Below are positions 12,765 to 24,543 of a stretch of DNA of 64,000 bases, piece after piece. The translations under genes were made by a program, and so were the position numbers. The notes under the pieces are model-generated. The model was not told the origin of the DNA, ran no database searches, and worked only from the letters and a program-made list of their open reading frames with translations. The stretch comes from Bryopsis sp. KO-2023 (Eukaryota > Chlorophyta > Ulvophyceae > Bryopsidales > Bryopsidaceae): NCBI GenBank assembly GCA_030272585.1, contig BSYQ01000011.1:1984001-2048000 (forward strand), read 5' to 3'. Position 1 is the first letter of the stretch. Each line of letters opens with the position of its first letter.

Positions 12765-14603
12765 TGCCCTGGATTGTGGCTACAGATGGCAGCCAATCAG
12801 GAGTGGGGGGAGTACTGATGCAGGAGGGACCAGATGGACTACATCCAGTGGCTTTTGAATCCCATAAGCTAACTGATGCAGAGTCCAGGTACCCTATACA
12901 TGAGATTGAACTATTGGGGATTGTCCACTGTCTCAAGAAGTGGAGGGCATATTTGGAAGGAAGGGAGTTTGTTCTGAGGACAGACAATCAGTCATTAGTT
13001 TGGCTGGATTCTCAACAACATCTCAGCAGAAGACAAGCTAGATGGGTGGAGTTCCTAGCTCCTTTCAGGTTCCAAACTGTCCACATCCCAGGGAAGGATA
13101 ATGTGGTGGCTGATGCACTATCAAGATGTCCACATCCAGTGGATCCAAGGGATTCTGGAAGTGGAGGGGGAGATTTGAAGGCATCTACACCAACTGGCAC
13201 AACAAAAACTCTTGTACAGCATGATGGCAAGGTTCAGAGGTACCAAGGCTTGGGGGCCTGGGGGGAGAATCATCCACAGGATCTTGTGTTTGATGAACAA
13301 CCAGGAGAGCCATTGGGTTCCAGATTGGTGCAGGTTACTGGATGCCAAACTGGAAAGCTGCCTGAGAGACTGAAAACAGATGTGATGCCAAGTGATGCAA
13401 GAGGAGGTACCAAATGGGGTACTGGAAAAGGATTGTCAAGATCTGATGAACAAATCAATGCACTAGAGAAGTCATCCATGGAACCTATGGCTGAAGGGAG
13501 TCCAAAGGAGGTTGTTGATGCTCAGATGAATGATGAACATTGCAAGGAAATCCTGAAGAGACTGGAATCTGACATCCAGACCCAAAGGGTGTTCAAGATG
13601 TCTGTTGATGGAGTTCTACAGACTGTGGAAGGAAAGATTGTGGTGCCACAAAGTCTGAAAGCAATGGTGATGAAAGAAGGACATGATAGTCTGATTGGAG
13701 GACACAAAGGGAAGGAGAGAACACTAGCTGTATTGCAACAGCATTTCTGGTGGAAGAAGATGTCCCAAGAGGTAGCTCAATATTGCAAGAGTTGCCCACT
13801 GGGCAACTCAGAGGCCCTCAGAGCCTATGTGGATCATTCCCAAACAGACTGGGATTTGAAGTTGAGTGCAGCAGAATTTGTGTACAACCAAGGGAAACAA
13901 TCAAGCACTGGGTATAGCCCATTCTACTTGAATTCTGGAGAAGAACCTTTGGTGCCTGCAGCCTTGTTGGGGAGGAAGAAGATTGAGACACCCATCAGAG
14001 GTGTGGATGTAATTTTGAATGATCTGAAGATGGATGTGGAGGTAGCCAAGACATGCATTGCCAGAGCTCAGAACAGACAGAAGCAGAATGCAGACAAGGA
14101 GAGAAGATGAGTTCGGGGTGAATGATGTGGTCCTCCTAAGTACAAAAGACTTGAAGCTGGCTGGAGACAGATGCAAGAAGTTGGGTCCAAAGTATGTGGG
14201 TCCATTCAAGATTCTGAAGAGGGTGGGCCAAGTGGCCTATGAATTGGAAGTTCCTCAGCAGTGGAGTCTACATCCAGTGTTCCATATCTCAAAGCTGAGG
14301 AGATACATCCAGGATGAGCAACATGGGGAAAGGGAACCCAACCCAGTTCCTCCTGAGATCATTGATGGAAACCCAGAGTTCCATGTGGAGAGACTCTTGG
14401 ATCACAGAGAGATCAGAAGAGGCAGAGGCAGGGGGAGGACCTCAAGAGAGTTCCTCATCAGATGGCAGGGATATGATAGGGGACATGACAGCTGGGAACC
14501 TATCAGGAATTTGGAGAACTGCCGAGGAATTGCAGCAGCATACTTCCAGCAAAACAATCTGGAGGCATCAGTCCAGGAGAAGAAGATTTGGAAATGGAGT
14601 TGA
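12765..14603 (+). pseudogene. pol: Gyp-2 pol remnant lacking the integrase core
   Basis: Two frames (12740-14110, 14058-14603) give RNase H (VATDGSQSG), the integrase zinc region (CKSCP) and the C-terminal part with chromodomain (WQGYDRGHD, SWEP). Compared with Gyp-1, about 400 bp between the zinc region and the LRAYV block is gone, which removes all three integrase catalytic residues. The junction at 13791-13807 is a 17-base fold-back, GTTGCCCA-C-TGGGCAAC. A further frame change at about 14100 precedes the chromodomain part. Dead as an integrase. Confidence 0.85.
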
Positions 14604-14910
14604 TTGAGATTGAAGTCTACAGTGAGTATAAATGAGAGATATCCCTGAAGAGACAAGGGAATGAGAAAAGAATCTTAGTCTATGACTGATGGGGGTTCAG
14701 GGGAGATGGTGTTAGTGCTGAGACCAGGTCAGCTATTTTCTTTTCTACTGTCTTTGGGATGATCTTTCAGATGGTGTTCCTTTTTGCTTTCTGGAGAGTC
14801 TTTGGGATTTTTCTTTTTGCTTTGAGGGGGGTGCTCTATTCTCTTTGCTGGATTTTCTATGTGCTTATGGTGACCTTAGGACTGGGGGTCCGTCCAGCTT
14901 CCCAAGGTCA

Positions 14911-14920
14911 GGGGGAGTCT
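14911..14920 (+). promoter_or_regulatory. Gyp-2 polypurine tract
   Basis: GGGGGAGTCT lies directly before the LTR start TGTGATAG at 14921, the place where plus-strand DNA synthesis is primed in LTR elements. Confidence 0.6.
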
Positions 14921-15240
14921 TGTGATAGTTTTCTTTGAGGAAGTGGAAGTGTGGGTATAATGGGATTCGAACTCGTGAACTCAGGATCGCGAGTCATACT
15001 ATTTCTGTCCGAACCACTCGGCTGAGTGTTGGTTGGTGACGGTTAGTTGGGTGACTGACCGGATCAAGGGACAATTGTGTGATTGAGTGTGAAAGAGTGA
15101 GAGGTGGTTCCAGGGAGGATTCGAACCTCCGCCGTAACCGTAACTAGACTTTGACCGGTCCGCACTAGAAGAGTAGTGTGGTGGTTGACTCAGTGTTCAT
15201 TGTAAAGTTCCATTGTCTTTATACACCCCGTGTCCTTACA
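14921..15240 (+). repeat. Gyp-2 3' LTR, 320 bp, with antisense tRNA-like segments
   Basis: It starts TGTGATAG and ends CCTTACA. On the minus strand about 14952-15030 reads like a tRNA with an A box (CAGCCGAGTGG) and a B box (AGTTCGAATCC). About 15103-15165 holds a second B box inside a perfect T-arm (GGAGG-TTCGAAT-CCTCC). The same two segments occur in the Gyp-1 LTR. Neither folds into an obviously complete tRNA. Confidence 0.75.
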
Positions 15241-16294
15241 CGCAGCAACATAAAAAAACACCTTGTCCTTCCTTTCCACCACTCCCCAGTCCACATTATA
15301 AAAATCAGTGTGCATCAATGGTAAATTCCATTAAATCATCAATCAAACAAAAAGGTTTCTGGACCCCACAAATCACACCAATCATGTGACTTTCAATGCA
15401 TCTCGTGTGCAATCACGATTAAAAAACATTATTGTTCCCCCTTTACTTGCCTTCCACAAAGAATCGTTGACATAATCAATAAAAACTCAATTTAACTCAA
15501 GCTCAAATTTTTCCTTTTAAAATCAGCAATCATAATAACAATCTCTATTTTTTTATTTTTTTTCACTTGCAATATTGACAGCAACTTTCTCTTTTCCCAC
15601 ATTCGTGTGGGCGTCCGTGGCATGATTCAAAGTTCATTGCACATACGGCTTTTTCCCCTATAGGGATTTTCAAAATTGTGTGAACATCGATTGGTGGACA
15701 TGTGTTTGGTGCACCATCCATAGTCAGGTCTAGCGTGTGGGGGCGTTCTGTTGATTATTCCTCCTCTCATGGTTTGGCCTAACGTGTGGGGGCATTCTGT
15801 TGATTATTCCTGGTTTGGCGGCTGTGAAGGACCACCGCCCTTGCGTAATTGCAAGCAGCCTTAAAAGCAGCCCGTATGGGCAAACCTCCCCAATTGGGTC
15901 GCTGCTTGTCGTTTTTTTAGTTTTTTGAGTGATTGTTTTCTTAGTTGTTTGAGTGAACGGAGGGACAGGTCGTTCATTGACAATACATTCGGCCACTACA
16001 AGAAGCACACTCTCTGATTTGTAAGCCCAAATCAGTGATGCAGACTTCGTCAGGAAAAATGTGATATCTTTCTGAGTCTGTTTCCACCCATCATGCATTT
16101 TTTCGCTCGCTCCAAAACACGATTTCGACCAAGGAATCCAAAAAGACACATATCTCTCTCTGTACATATATACAACATGCTATTAATTCAACAGCATGAA
16201 TCCTAAATCGTTCAAATATCCCTCACTGAAGGTCAGAACCCGCAACACAACAAAACAAAAGCACCACCCCTGTTATTCCCCTCCTCTCCACATA
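15241..16294. other. Intergenic stretch downstream of the methyltransferase gene
   Basis: No convincing gene. At about 15735-15820 a unit containing GTGTGGGGGC(G/A)TTCTGTTGATTATTCC is repeated twice in tandem. A minus-strand open frame of 145 codons at 15730-16167 has no recognisable domain, and I do not call it. Confidence 0.5.
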
Positions 16295-17788
16295 TCATGC
16301 ATGGTGCCCTCTGACATTCTGCCAAGATTTCCTAAATCGATCAAGGTCTCCAGCCTTCGGCACATTTTGAGACTTGCATTTTTCCCCTGTTACAGGTTTC
16401 TCTGCAATGACCATCACAAAAAGCGGTGCGATATCGTCGCTGTCCATTTTCAGTGTTTCTTCTGAGAAATCATCGGCCGACATGCCCATCAATTCGGAGA
16501 GTGCTAGGAAGGAGGAGCTCATGCCTTTGGCCTCTTTGATACAGAATCCAGCGGTTTCGATCAGGTGGGCAGCCCCTCGAATGGTGTATCGAAAAAAATC
16601 ATCGGGGACAGCATGGAACACAGAAATAAAGGGGGCTGTCCATAGCAACACTCCCCCAGGTTTCAGAATTCGATAAACCTGCTTGATCGCAGTGAAGGGG
16701 TCGTGCAAGTGCTCGAAAACCTGCATTTTGGAAAAACCGAAAAGAATGTGACTGGCATCTACTGAGGATTGAAAGGAAATATGCATGATCGAAAACAAGA
16801 CCATTGATGGATGAGCACTATACGTCCTCTCCTCCCCCCCCCCCTGAAAAAAACAAAAAAACACAAAAGGGAGGAATCAACAGTGCATGATCAACGCATA
16901 TAGGTTGGCCAGGAATCACCTGTGTTGCAAGCACCGAGTCCATGAAATTCGCGGGTATTGCTTGATCAGCTGTGTGCACGTCCCCACAAAACCCAAGGCC
17001 ATGCTTCTCCAGAAACTTTCCTTGCTTCCCTCCACAATGCGTTTTCGGGTATTGGAAATTATAGGGCTCAGTGCACACGTCCAAAAAGTTTTTCATGTAC
17101 AAGATGTCCCACTCCATGCATCGAGGGCCTTTCAAAAAACTTCCATTCTTGATATAAGGCACCAAAGTCTTCATCAAAACCTCCCTGGATCGAAAACAAA
17201 ATTCCTTTTAACTTTCTTTTGTGGACAGGGTAGGGGGGCGCTTTCGACCGAGGTTTAACCAGGGCAAGATTTTTGAGCCCACTGTATGAATCAGTATTTT
17301 GATGAACACTGGCTGAAAAAGTGGATGTCTCTTTACCTGCCAATGGTAACTCCCCTGCTGCGTCCAAAGTCCAAATCAAAAGGCACCAATCGATTTGTGC
17401 CCAGAAAACCATGCAATCGAGTGTACAATTCCATCACTTGCTTGACTTGGGCATCTTTTGGATCCTTGAATTCATTCTTGTTCAGCGAATCCAGTACGCT
17501 CTGGACTCTAACGGTAATGTCCGTCATTTCTTGAATAACATCTGGGCTGCCCAGACCACTCGACTTCGTTCGATCAGAGCCTAAGGGGGGGCTCGTGGTT
17601 CCCTTTGACTGGCAAGTCGAATTCAGTCTTTTGAAGAGCGTCGTTACGTAGCCCGTGTGGGGAGTTTCGTTCCACGGTCGATTCACGATGGAAAACGTAG
17701 CCCAGACCGCCAATAGAACCACCACAGGTAATACGCACAGCGACCAGCGTCGTGCACCATGGGATTGCAACAATGCGGCTCTAGTCAT
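16295..17788 (-). CDS. Type II membrane-anchored SAM-dependent methyltransferase-like protein (3 exons)
   Basis: I read exons 17337-17788, 16920-17184 and 16295-16720. Splice phases match (2, then 0), donors are GTAAAG and GTGATT, and the joined frame is 380 codons. The N terminus has a short basic segment and one hydrophobic helix (about residues 16-36, CVLPVVVLLAVWATF), typical of a Golgi/ER signal anchor. The C-terminal half has methyltransferase features: DSVLATQ-VFEHLHDP across the second splice junction, then RILKPGGVLLWTAPF and a DDFFRYT segment, as in Methyltransf_11-type proteins. A textbook glycine-rich motif I is not obvious, so substrate and activity are unknown. It lies downstream of hemE on the same strand, with 1.16 kb between. 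Confidence 0.7.
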
Positions 17789-18951
17789 GCCCGAAAAGAC
17801 AACGCACGCGATTCTTCAAAGAACTCGTTCAGTTGGGATCAGTGCCAGGGGCTGCTGCTTTGCAAGAAGCATTGCTTTCGACGTGACTGGGCAAATCATC
17901 TCGTTGACAGAACACTGTGATAGCCCCTCCAAGGCGGTCGAGGTTTGTGGTCACACGCCACGATTGTCTTAGATTTCCCCACCTGATTGCACCCAGCTTT
18001 GCAATTTAGGCTGTTTGAGGTGTGGGCAGCGCCACAAAAACACGGGAGGCGGCAAGAAACGGTACTAATTTGGTGAGTGTCCCTGGAAAGACGTCAACAT
18101 CTGACGCCGACAAGCATCAACAGGAGCGATATGCTCTCTCGCAAGTCAGCCATAGGCGGTGTCGTTCCGCCAACCAAAATTTGCACCTCCTTGATCCCAC
18201 ACTGGCGACAGGATGAAATGAGAAAAAAAAATAAAAAATGGTTATTGGAAATGGGGTAATTGGGAACTAGAGCAAATGATGGGGTTTTGTGAGCAGATTG
18301 ATTTTGATTGCAGTTGACCTTCCAACATCCCAACCACATCAAAATCACCACATGGTACATCGAAAACACATCAGTTCTTGTCTGTTTGAATACAGCTCAA
18401 GACAAAAGAGAACCCTTGCATTGAGAAAACAACATCCTTTCCAACCAAAAGAAACAAGGAAAGAAAAAAAAAAGGAAATATCAAAATACCCACACCAAAA
18501 CTCAATATTCCCCTGCTATCCTCTCACCACAGCTGAAGCCAGCCTGTCAAACAGACGGGAAAATTCCAAAAATATGATTTCCTTACCACCACACCAAGAG
18601 AACACCACATCTAATTTCACAATTCTATTATGGAAAAGAATATATAATCCTTCATTTCCATTCCTCCCCAAAAAAATCTTCTCTCGTTGCCACACGATAG
18701 CAAAATGAACAGCCCATCGATCCTTTTTTTTATCTCCCCGTATGTACACATGTGTAAATTTTTTTCCCCAGCATCGCTTGATGGGCTATCAATCCAGCAA
18801 AAAAAAAAAGAAGCTCTTTCAAAACTATTCTGATTTTCTACCCCTTCTTTTTTAATTTTCCTTCCCCTGTCCATCATAGCAGAGCATGAATTTTGGAAAT
18901 GCATGCATGGACATGCACATGCACATGATCATGCCTGTAGGAAATGCATTC
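17789..18951. other. Intergenic region between methyltransferase gene and hemE
   Basis: It contains the upstream region of the methyltransferase gene and the 3' flank of hemE. It is AT-rich with A and T runs; I see no gene. Confidence 0.5.
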
Positions 18952-21900
18952 TTACAGGCGTTCGTGGACTGTCCGGGCGACCTCAAAATAATGAGCAACG
19001 TTTTCCTCGGGGGTTCCCACCAAAACTCCATGGCCGAGATTCAGAACATGTCTGACATCTTGGGACTGAGTTTGCCTCACCAGCTCAATGATTCGCTGTT
19101 CAATAACATCCTTGGAGCCGAAAAGAATACCAGGATCCAGATTTCCCTGTGCCAAACCACCAAAAAAATACATATGAATATATTTATATGAATGTTTAAT
19201 TTACATTAGGCAAACTTGCCCAACGAAGGCCGTACACGACGAGGTGATTATGCCCAAGGAAAAAATTCGGCTCAATATAGTCGCTTCCAGGAAACCCTCC
19301 ACAAAATATAAATACGGATCAACAAAATATTCATGTCGAAACCTCATGCACCGCCGCAACACTGAGTGTATCTGCAGAAACAATCCAACCCCCCCCAAAA
19401 AAATAAAAAATAAAAAATCTCAGACAAAATATCGGAGGTCATGAGCAAGAATTCGCACCTGAATTCCGAAACCAGTTCCCAGCCTCTTTAGTGAATCGAG
19501 CATGTCGACGGTGTAGTCCAACGAAATCACATCAGGGTTGCATGCAGCCATTCTTTCTAAAATGCCACCGCTTCCGCTGATGTACAGAATGATTGGGACT
19601 TGAGGGTGTGTCTTCCGGAAACTCTCAATGATCTCTTTGATGTAAGGCCCAGCAAAGACATCAAAATCTTGTGGAGACAAATGCGATGCCCAGGAGTCGA
19701 AAATCTGAATGACCTCCGCTCCAGAGTCGGCCTGAATTCAACATCAAACAAGAAATACTTCCATCGAAAAAAAAAAAAAAAACGAAGCTTTTTCCGACCT
19801 AACCAAGTTAATGGTCCTTGTGAGGAATTTGTATAAACGAGATAGAATTTTACAAGATAACCGAATTTTTTTTTCCTTTTGGGAAGGGGGGGTAATATGT
19901 GCAAACATCTCTGTGTAAAATCGGATGTTTATCCTTTTGCATCGACCACAACACCTATTTGCAAAGTGGATGGGCAAATATATATATAGATATATAAATC
20001 ACTTCAATCAATGTAACACATTTTAAAGGACATTTTACCGTATGGCGCTCCAAAAAAAACAATCGTTTCTTTGGATTTAAAAAAAAATGCCTTTGATATT
20101 TGTATGACCTTTTTCGCTGTGCATCGTAAAAATATGGGTTCAGGTATGAGAACGACCAGTCGTCGCATTTCCATTCAAAAAACAAAAAAATCCTGGAGAA
20201 GATCGTTTCTGTGAAATATTATTCCAACTTCTCAGAAATTTTTCTGGACCACGACAGGTGGGTCCAGTGCAGATGGGGAAAAACAAAACTAAAAATAAAA
20301 TAAAACAAAAACACAGAATCGACAAAAATGGACCATCAAAGCTGACGATGCGAAAACTGATGAGTGAATGGATGGGCTGAAATACGCCCCCCCTTTAATA
20401 ACACATGGTGGCAATTCATTTGGAGATATGAATAATAATAATAATAACAATATCTTAGGGTGCGGGACTGATACCACCAGCTCACCTGATACCTACAGTA
20501 GTCAGCGATATTGTCGGCCAGTCTTCCCAACAAAGCATGCAAAACTTCGGGCTGTTGATAAGCCAGTTTTTTGATGTGGGTGTAATTCTTGGAGGAGCCG
20601 CCTTCGACGATGTAGGAGGCCAGAGTGAACGGAGCCCCCACGAAACCCAAGACTGTGGATTCATTCCCCACCGCTTGCTTGACTTGCCTCAAACTTTCCC
20701 CCACGAAAGGTACGGCAGCTTCTCCATCCAAAGGGGTCATTGCGTTGACTTGCTGTGAGGATGGGCAGACAGAGAGTAACAAATGAGTCCCGAACACATA
20801 TGCATAATGAGGAAAGAAAAGAAAAAAAAAACAGGGATTATCAAGGTTTGAAATTGGTAAATTGGTGCCTCCCCCCCCCAAAAAATAAAAATATAAAAAA
20901 AATCTATGAATTGTTTGTGGTGTGGAAAAAAAAATCCTGGAACGACTGCGAAACAGATTATCCGTGTTTTCTAGGATGGGTCTTGTCAGAAATCAAACAG
21001 TTGCAATGGAAAATTTAAAATATCAACACGAACAATCGGAATAAATTCCTGCCCACAAGAAATCAAACAAAGCTATTCGGAATTCCTTGGGGGCAATTTT
21101 CTCTTTCCTCAACCGTTTATGTTCAAATTTTTGCAAAAAAAACGAATGGGGCAGTTTTCCGGTTTCTCCTTTCTCTACGACATTTTCCAGGGAAACGAAA
21201 AGACAAGATGACCTCAGCGGTCCAGTCGATTAGTCAGGGACGAGAAAAATAAGAATATTGATATGACTACCACCATCACTAGTATTAAAATTTACCTATA
21301 TAGGATATATTCTACGTATTTCAAACAAGTGCATCCTTTCTCGATATATATATATTTTTTATTTTTTTTCAGTACCTCCATGGTTCGAATAGGATTGTCG
21401 ATGATGGGACCTTTGCCTTTGACGATGTCGAACGGAATGTTCATTCCTGGTAGAGGGGTCAAAATATCGGAAAACAAAACAACCCCATCTGGTTTGAAAG
21501 CATGCCAAGGTTGAAGAGTGATCTCAACCTGAAAATTTTGCAGAAAAAAAAAAAAAAATCGTTATGAATTATTATTTGTGCATATCTTTTTGGGTGTACT
21601 TACGTTTTTTTGGATACTTGCGTTTTTGGACCTCATATTCAAGTTTTCCAACGTGGACCTCATGGACACCAACCCTTATTTCTTTTAAAAAAAAAAAATG
21701 GAAAAAGAAAAAAGAAAAAGCAAGAAAAAGGCGGGGACAAAAAAAAGGGGTCGAGACTCACCGACAAATCGACATTTTCTGATCTCTCTCTGAACGTCGT
21801 ATGCTTCTTGCAAAGGTCTTGATACACCTGCAAAATGCAATTACCTTTCTTTATTTCTGGAAAATATAAAAAACAAACATAGAGGAAATTCCCTTGTTCG

Positions 21901-22407
21901 CATGGTGCGGCGCCCTCGACATCACAGGGGGATTATTTTATTTAAAAAAAATCAGACAAGATCACTTTGTATCATTTTTCTGTTATATCATACAGCCAAA
22001 AAACAGCAGAGACTTCCAGTTCCACCATCGCACCGCTTTTCAATCTAGATAAATGCACAAGAACTACAACAGATTTACTAAAATTTTGTTTTCCAATCTC
22101 TGCGACATTCAAGGGCAGGTATTTTTTTGTTCGTTTCTGTGGATGCGATCGGATTCGATATGACGAGAAAACAAATCGCGACCGCGCCACAACGACGCAC
22201 CTTCATGTAGCGTCCCGCTTGGCGCATCATCCACACAGGCGGTCTTTCGACGGACTCCCCCTTGATCGCTCGCAGCATCAGAGCTTCTTTGGAAGCTTCC
22301 GACACCGCGCTGGTCGACTCGACGTCTGCGGCGGCGGAAAACACCTGGGAACAGTGTTTCCTCGACGTCTTTCGATAAGCGAGTTGTTTTGGACGCGACA
22401 GTCCGAC
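18952..22407 (-). CDS. hemE: Uroporphyrinogen decarboxylase, plastid type (5' end unresolved)
   Basis: It converts uroporphyrinogen III to coproporphyrinogen III in haem and chlorophyll synthesis. Six exons read cleanly, all with phase-0 introns: 22201-22407, 21762-21827, 21376-21528, 20486-20752, 19459-19731 and 18952-19146 (386 codons plus stop). Family motifs in order are [61 protein letters not shown] and [13 protein letters not shown]; the Arg and Asp residues of the active site are present. The first exon read has no ATG. A candidate first exon starts at 22667 (minus) with Met followed by a Ser/Arg/Lys-rich stretch, and both exons are basic and hydroxylated like a plastid transit peptide, but I could not place its donor. 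The divergent gene to the right may share the promoter region. Confidence 0.93.
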
Positions 22408-23872
22408 CTGCAGCGCATCGAGTCGAATTGGAAACAAAACACTGGAGGGACTTCTTACTCTCCTTTCAGAGGAAGTGAAAGTGGGAACAGTGCAGTCTTA
22501 TGTAGAAATAGACGATTTGATCAGTGGAGTGGGTGAACGAACCAGGGCAAGGGGAGGAACCATGACTTGGTTTCCCCAGAGTGTTTCTTGCTGAGTCGAT
22601 TCAAAGTTCCACACACCGGTTTAGCGCACATTGCGCTGCCAAACGATATCCCTTGGACTCGCTCCATTCTTGTTCGGTGGACCTCGCGAGGGGTGGAAGG
22701 AAAGGCGGTCTTCAAACGGGAGAAACGCAGGTATTGCTGGCGTGAATTGGAGATCGTTTTTTTTTCGGCTTCGATCTGGACGGGTTTTCGGAGCGAGATA
22801 CGTTCCATCAACGTGTCGGCGGATGGACACGCTGTGCGCCAATCAGTCTGACAATCGATACGCAAGAACTTGCATTCATTCGTCGATCCACCCCAAAAAG
22901 CACCACTCGATTTTTCAACATGAGCGACCGCAGCAAGAGTCTGAAAGTAGAAGATTTCGAAGTCAGTACTTTTTCCTTGAATTATTCGTGCCCCTTTCCC
23001 CCCCACCCGTCGCAAATCTTCGATCGCTGGCGGTGCCACGTTACCCCCCCCCCCCCCCAAATCCTTCCCCACGAAATGGAAAGAAATCAAAGGAGGGTTT
23101 CCAGTTTTCTGGTTTCCTTCCAAAACGTTTTTCCAGTGGGTTCAGACATGGGGTCCCTTTGGATCCTTGCATTGATTTTTTCCATGGTTTCTTAGGATTT
23201 TATTTTGCAGGTAAGAGCGCAGATATTCAAGAAACCCACAGGCAGACTTGTTATTACTTTCCGGGCTACACACATCCAGCAGACATAATATTCAAGTGGC
23301 GGGGAGATATTTATGAAACCCCTGGATTGATTGAACTTTTTTTTTGGGGTGGGGGGAGGGGGGTTCGCAAAATGGATCCGGATCTTGATAGTAATTGCGA
23401 TTTCGGGAAAACACATAAGTTGGGGTCAAAATTGTTTCAAGCATCAAATTCAGTTCAGTCCTGTGGCGATGGACCCACAGGGTTCAGTTGCATTGGATAG
23501 GATCCATGGGCTTTTCTAACAAAGGTTTAAAAAAAGAATTGCAATACGAAGAAAGATGTCCGTTTTACTTTTTTTTGTAAAGTTCTTGGCAATCATTGAA
23601 CAATGCTTGTCTATTGTGGGATGTTTTTTTGCTATTTTGTCTGTACAGCCTCAAAAAAATCGAAGTTAGTGTAGCCTATATCGTTACCGTGAATGACAGA
23701 AATTTCAGAAAACAGAAGATAGTGTGGGCTAGGCACACTATTTCCGAAATCTACATTCCTTGTTAACGTTTTGGTTTTCCATGAATCAGTGGGCCTGCAC
23801 TATTACTATTTCTATTATTCTCTGAATACAATTGAGGGTGTATCTTGACTCCCTCCCGATTGCTTGTGCTAG
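22408..23872. other. Region between hemE and the F-box/LRR-like exon
   Basis: It probably holds the hemE first exon (ATG at 22667, minus). A candidate first exon of the rightward gene starts with ATG at 22920 (MSDRSKSLKVEDFE, then a weak donor GTCAGT). The rest is GC- and T-rich, including homopolymer C at 23046-23059, without a clear gene. Confidence 0.4.
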
Positions 23873-24366
23873 GGGAATGACAAATGGGGCCAGCTACCTT
23901 GGGACTTGCTGGAAACCATATTTGGGGTTTGGACAGGGGAGGGCCAGCTTTCATATCGCTTCACCACGCTTCGACTGGTGAACCAACACTGGAAATGTCT
24001 GGCAGACAAGCTGGTCAAAAAAATCAGGCCAGCCAGCACAAGCTCCATGGAAAACGTGGGGCTGGTGCTGGATACGATGCCTGAGATTCGCAAAGTGGAT
24101 TTCAGCTGGAGATGTTTTGACGATGATCAAGCGATGGGACTGGCCCGAGGTTTACGCAGCCGTGAGGGTCTCATCGAGGTCGACATGACTGGGTGTGCTC
24201 TGCCAGGAATCACGTGGTCGTGGTTGATGGAAGCCTTGGGAAGCTGCCCGAATCTGGAGTGCATAAACAGTGGCTCCTGTTGGCAGGGGGACAGTGCAAT
24301 CGGAATGTTGAGCGATGTCCTAGAAAATCACTCGAGGCTGACAAAATTGGAGCTGAGCGGGGGCGC
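23873..24366 (+). CDS. F-box / leucine-rich-repeat-like exon (partial gene)
   Basis: The frame opens after a 3' splice site-like TGCTTGTGCTAG at 23861-23872 and begins NDKWGQLPWDLLETIF. That stretch and the following LRLVNQHWKCLADKLV look like an F-box. Then come LRR-like units: IRKVDFSWRCFDDDQ, LIEVDMTGCALPG, LECINSGSC and LTKLELSGG. The pattern suggests a substrate adaptor for a ubiquitin ligase or a related scaffold. After LELSGG the LRR pattern stops abruptly at two adjacent palindromes (24371-24402), and the open frame to 24502 no longer looks like LRR, so the gene is incomplete or disrupted there. Confidence 0.5.
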
Positions 24367-24370
24367 AACC

Positions 24371-24402
24371 GCAATTAATTGCAAAAAGCAAAATTTTGCT
24401 TT
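24371..24402. repeat. Two adjacent perfect palindromes
   Basis: GCAATTAATTGC (24371-24382) and AAAGCAAAATTTTGCTTT (24385-24402) sit exactly where the LRR coding pattern ends. Confidence 0.8.
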
Positions 24403-24510
24403 CGTGTATTTTGGCGGTCTGTGGATTATGTGTGCTCTGGTGGTTATGGTGGCGGCCCCGGCAGAGGCAGAGGAAAACAGGAGGGCATCACCACGAGAAT
24501 AAGCTTCCTG

Positions 24511-24543
24511 CATGACACTGCAACTTTGTCCAGCAGTGTCATG
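24511..24543. repeat. Hairpin with 11-bp perfect stem
   Basis: CATGACACTGC (24511-24521) pairs with GCAGTGTCATG (24533-24543) around an 11-base loop. It could be an RNA hairpin or a cruciform; nothing else indicates a function. Confidence 0.75.

Larger units (their letters stand above)
2838..15240 (+). mobile_element. Gyp-2: second chromovirus copy, split by nested insertions
   Basis: Left of the insertions is a short RT fragment (2838-2984); right of them the pol resumes at 12765 and runs to a 320-bp LTR at 14921-15240. About 75 codons of RT/RNase H between the two parts are missing, so the inner repeat did not simply insert with a clean duplication. Gyp-1 lies immediately left of the RT fragment, so Gyp-1 may itself have inserted into Gyp-2; the window edge hides the proof. 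Confidence 0.7.

Noticed and set aside
15730-16167. 145-codon minus-strand frame downstream of the methyltransferase
   Set aside because: It includes a tandem repeat and has no recognisable domain or splice connection.
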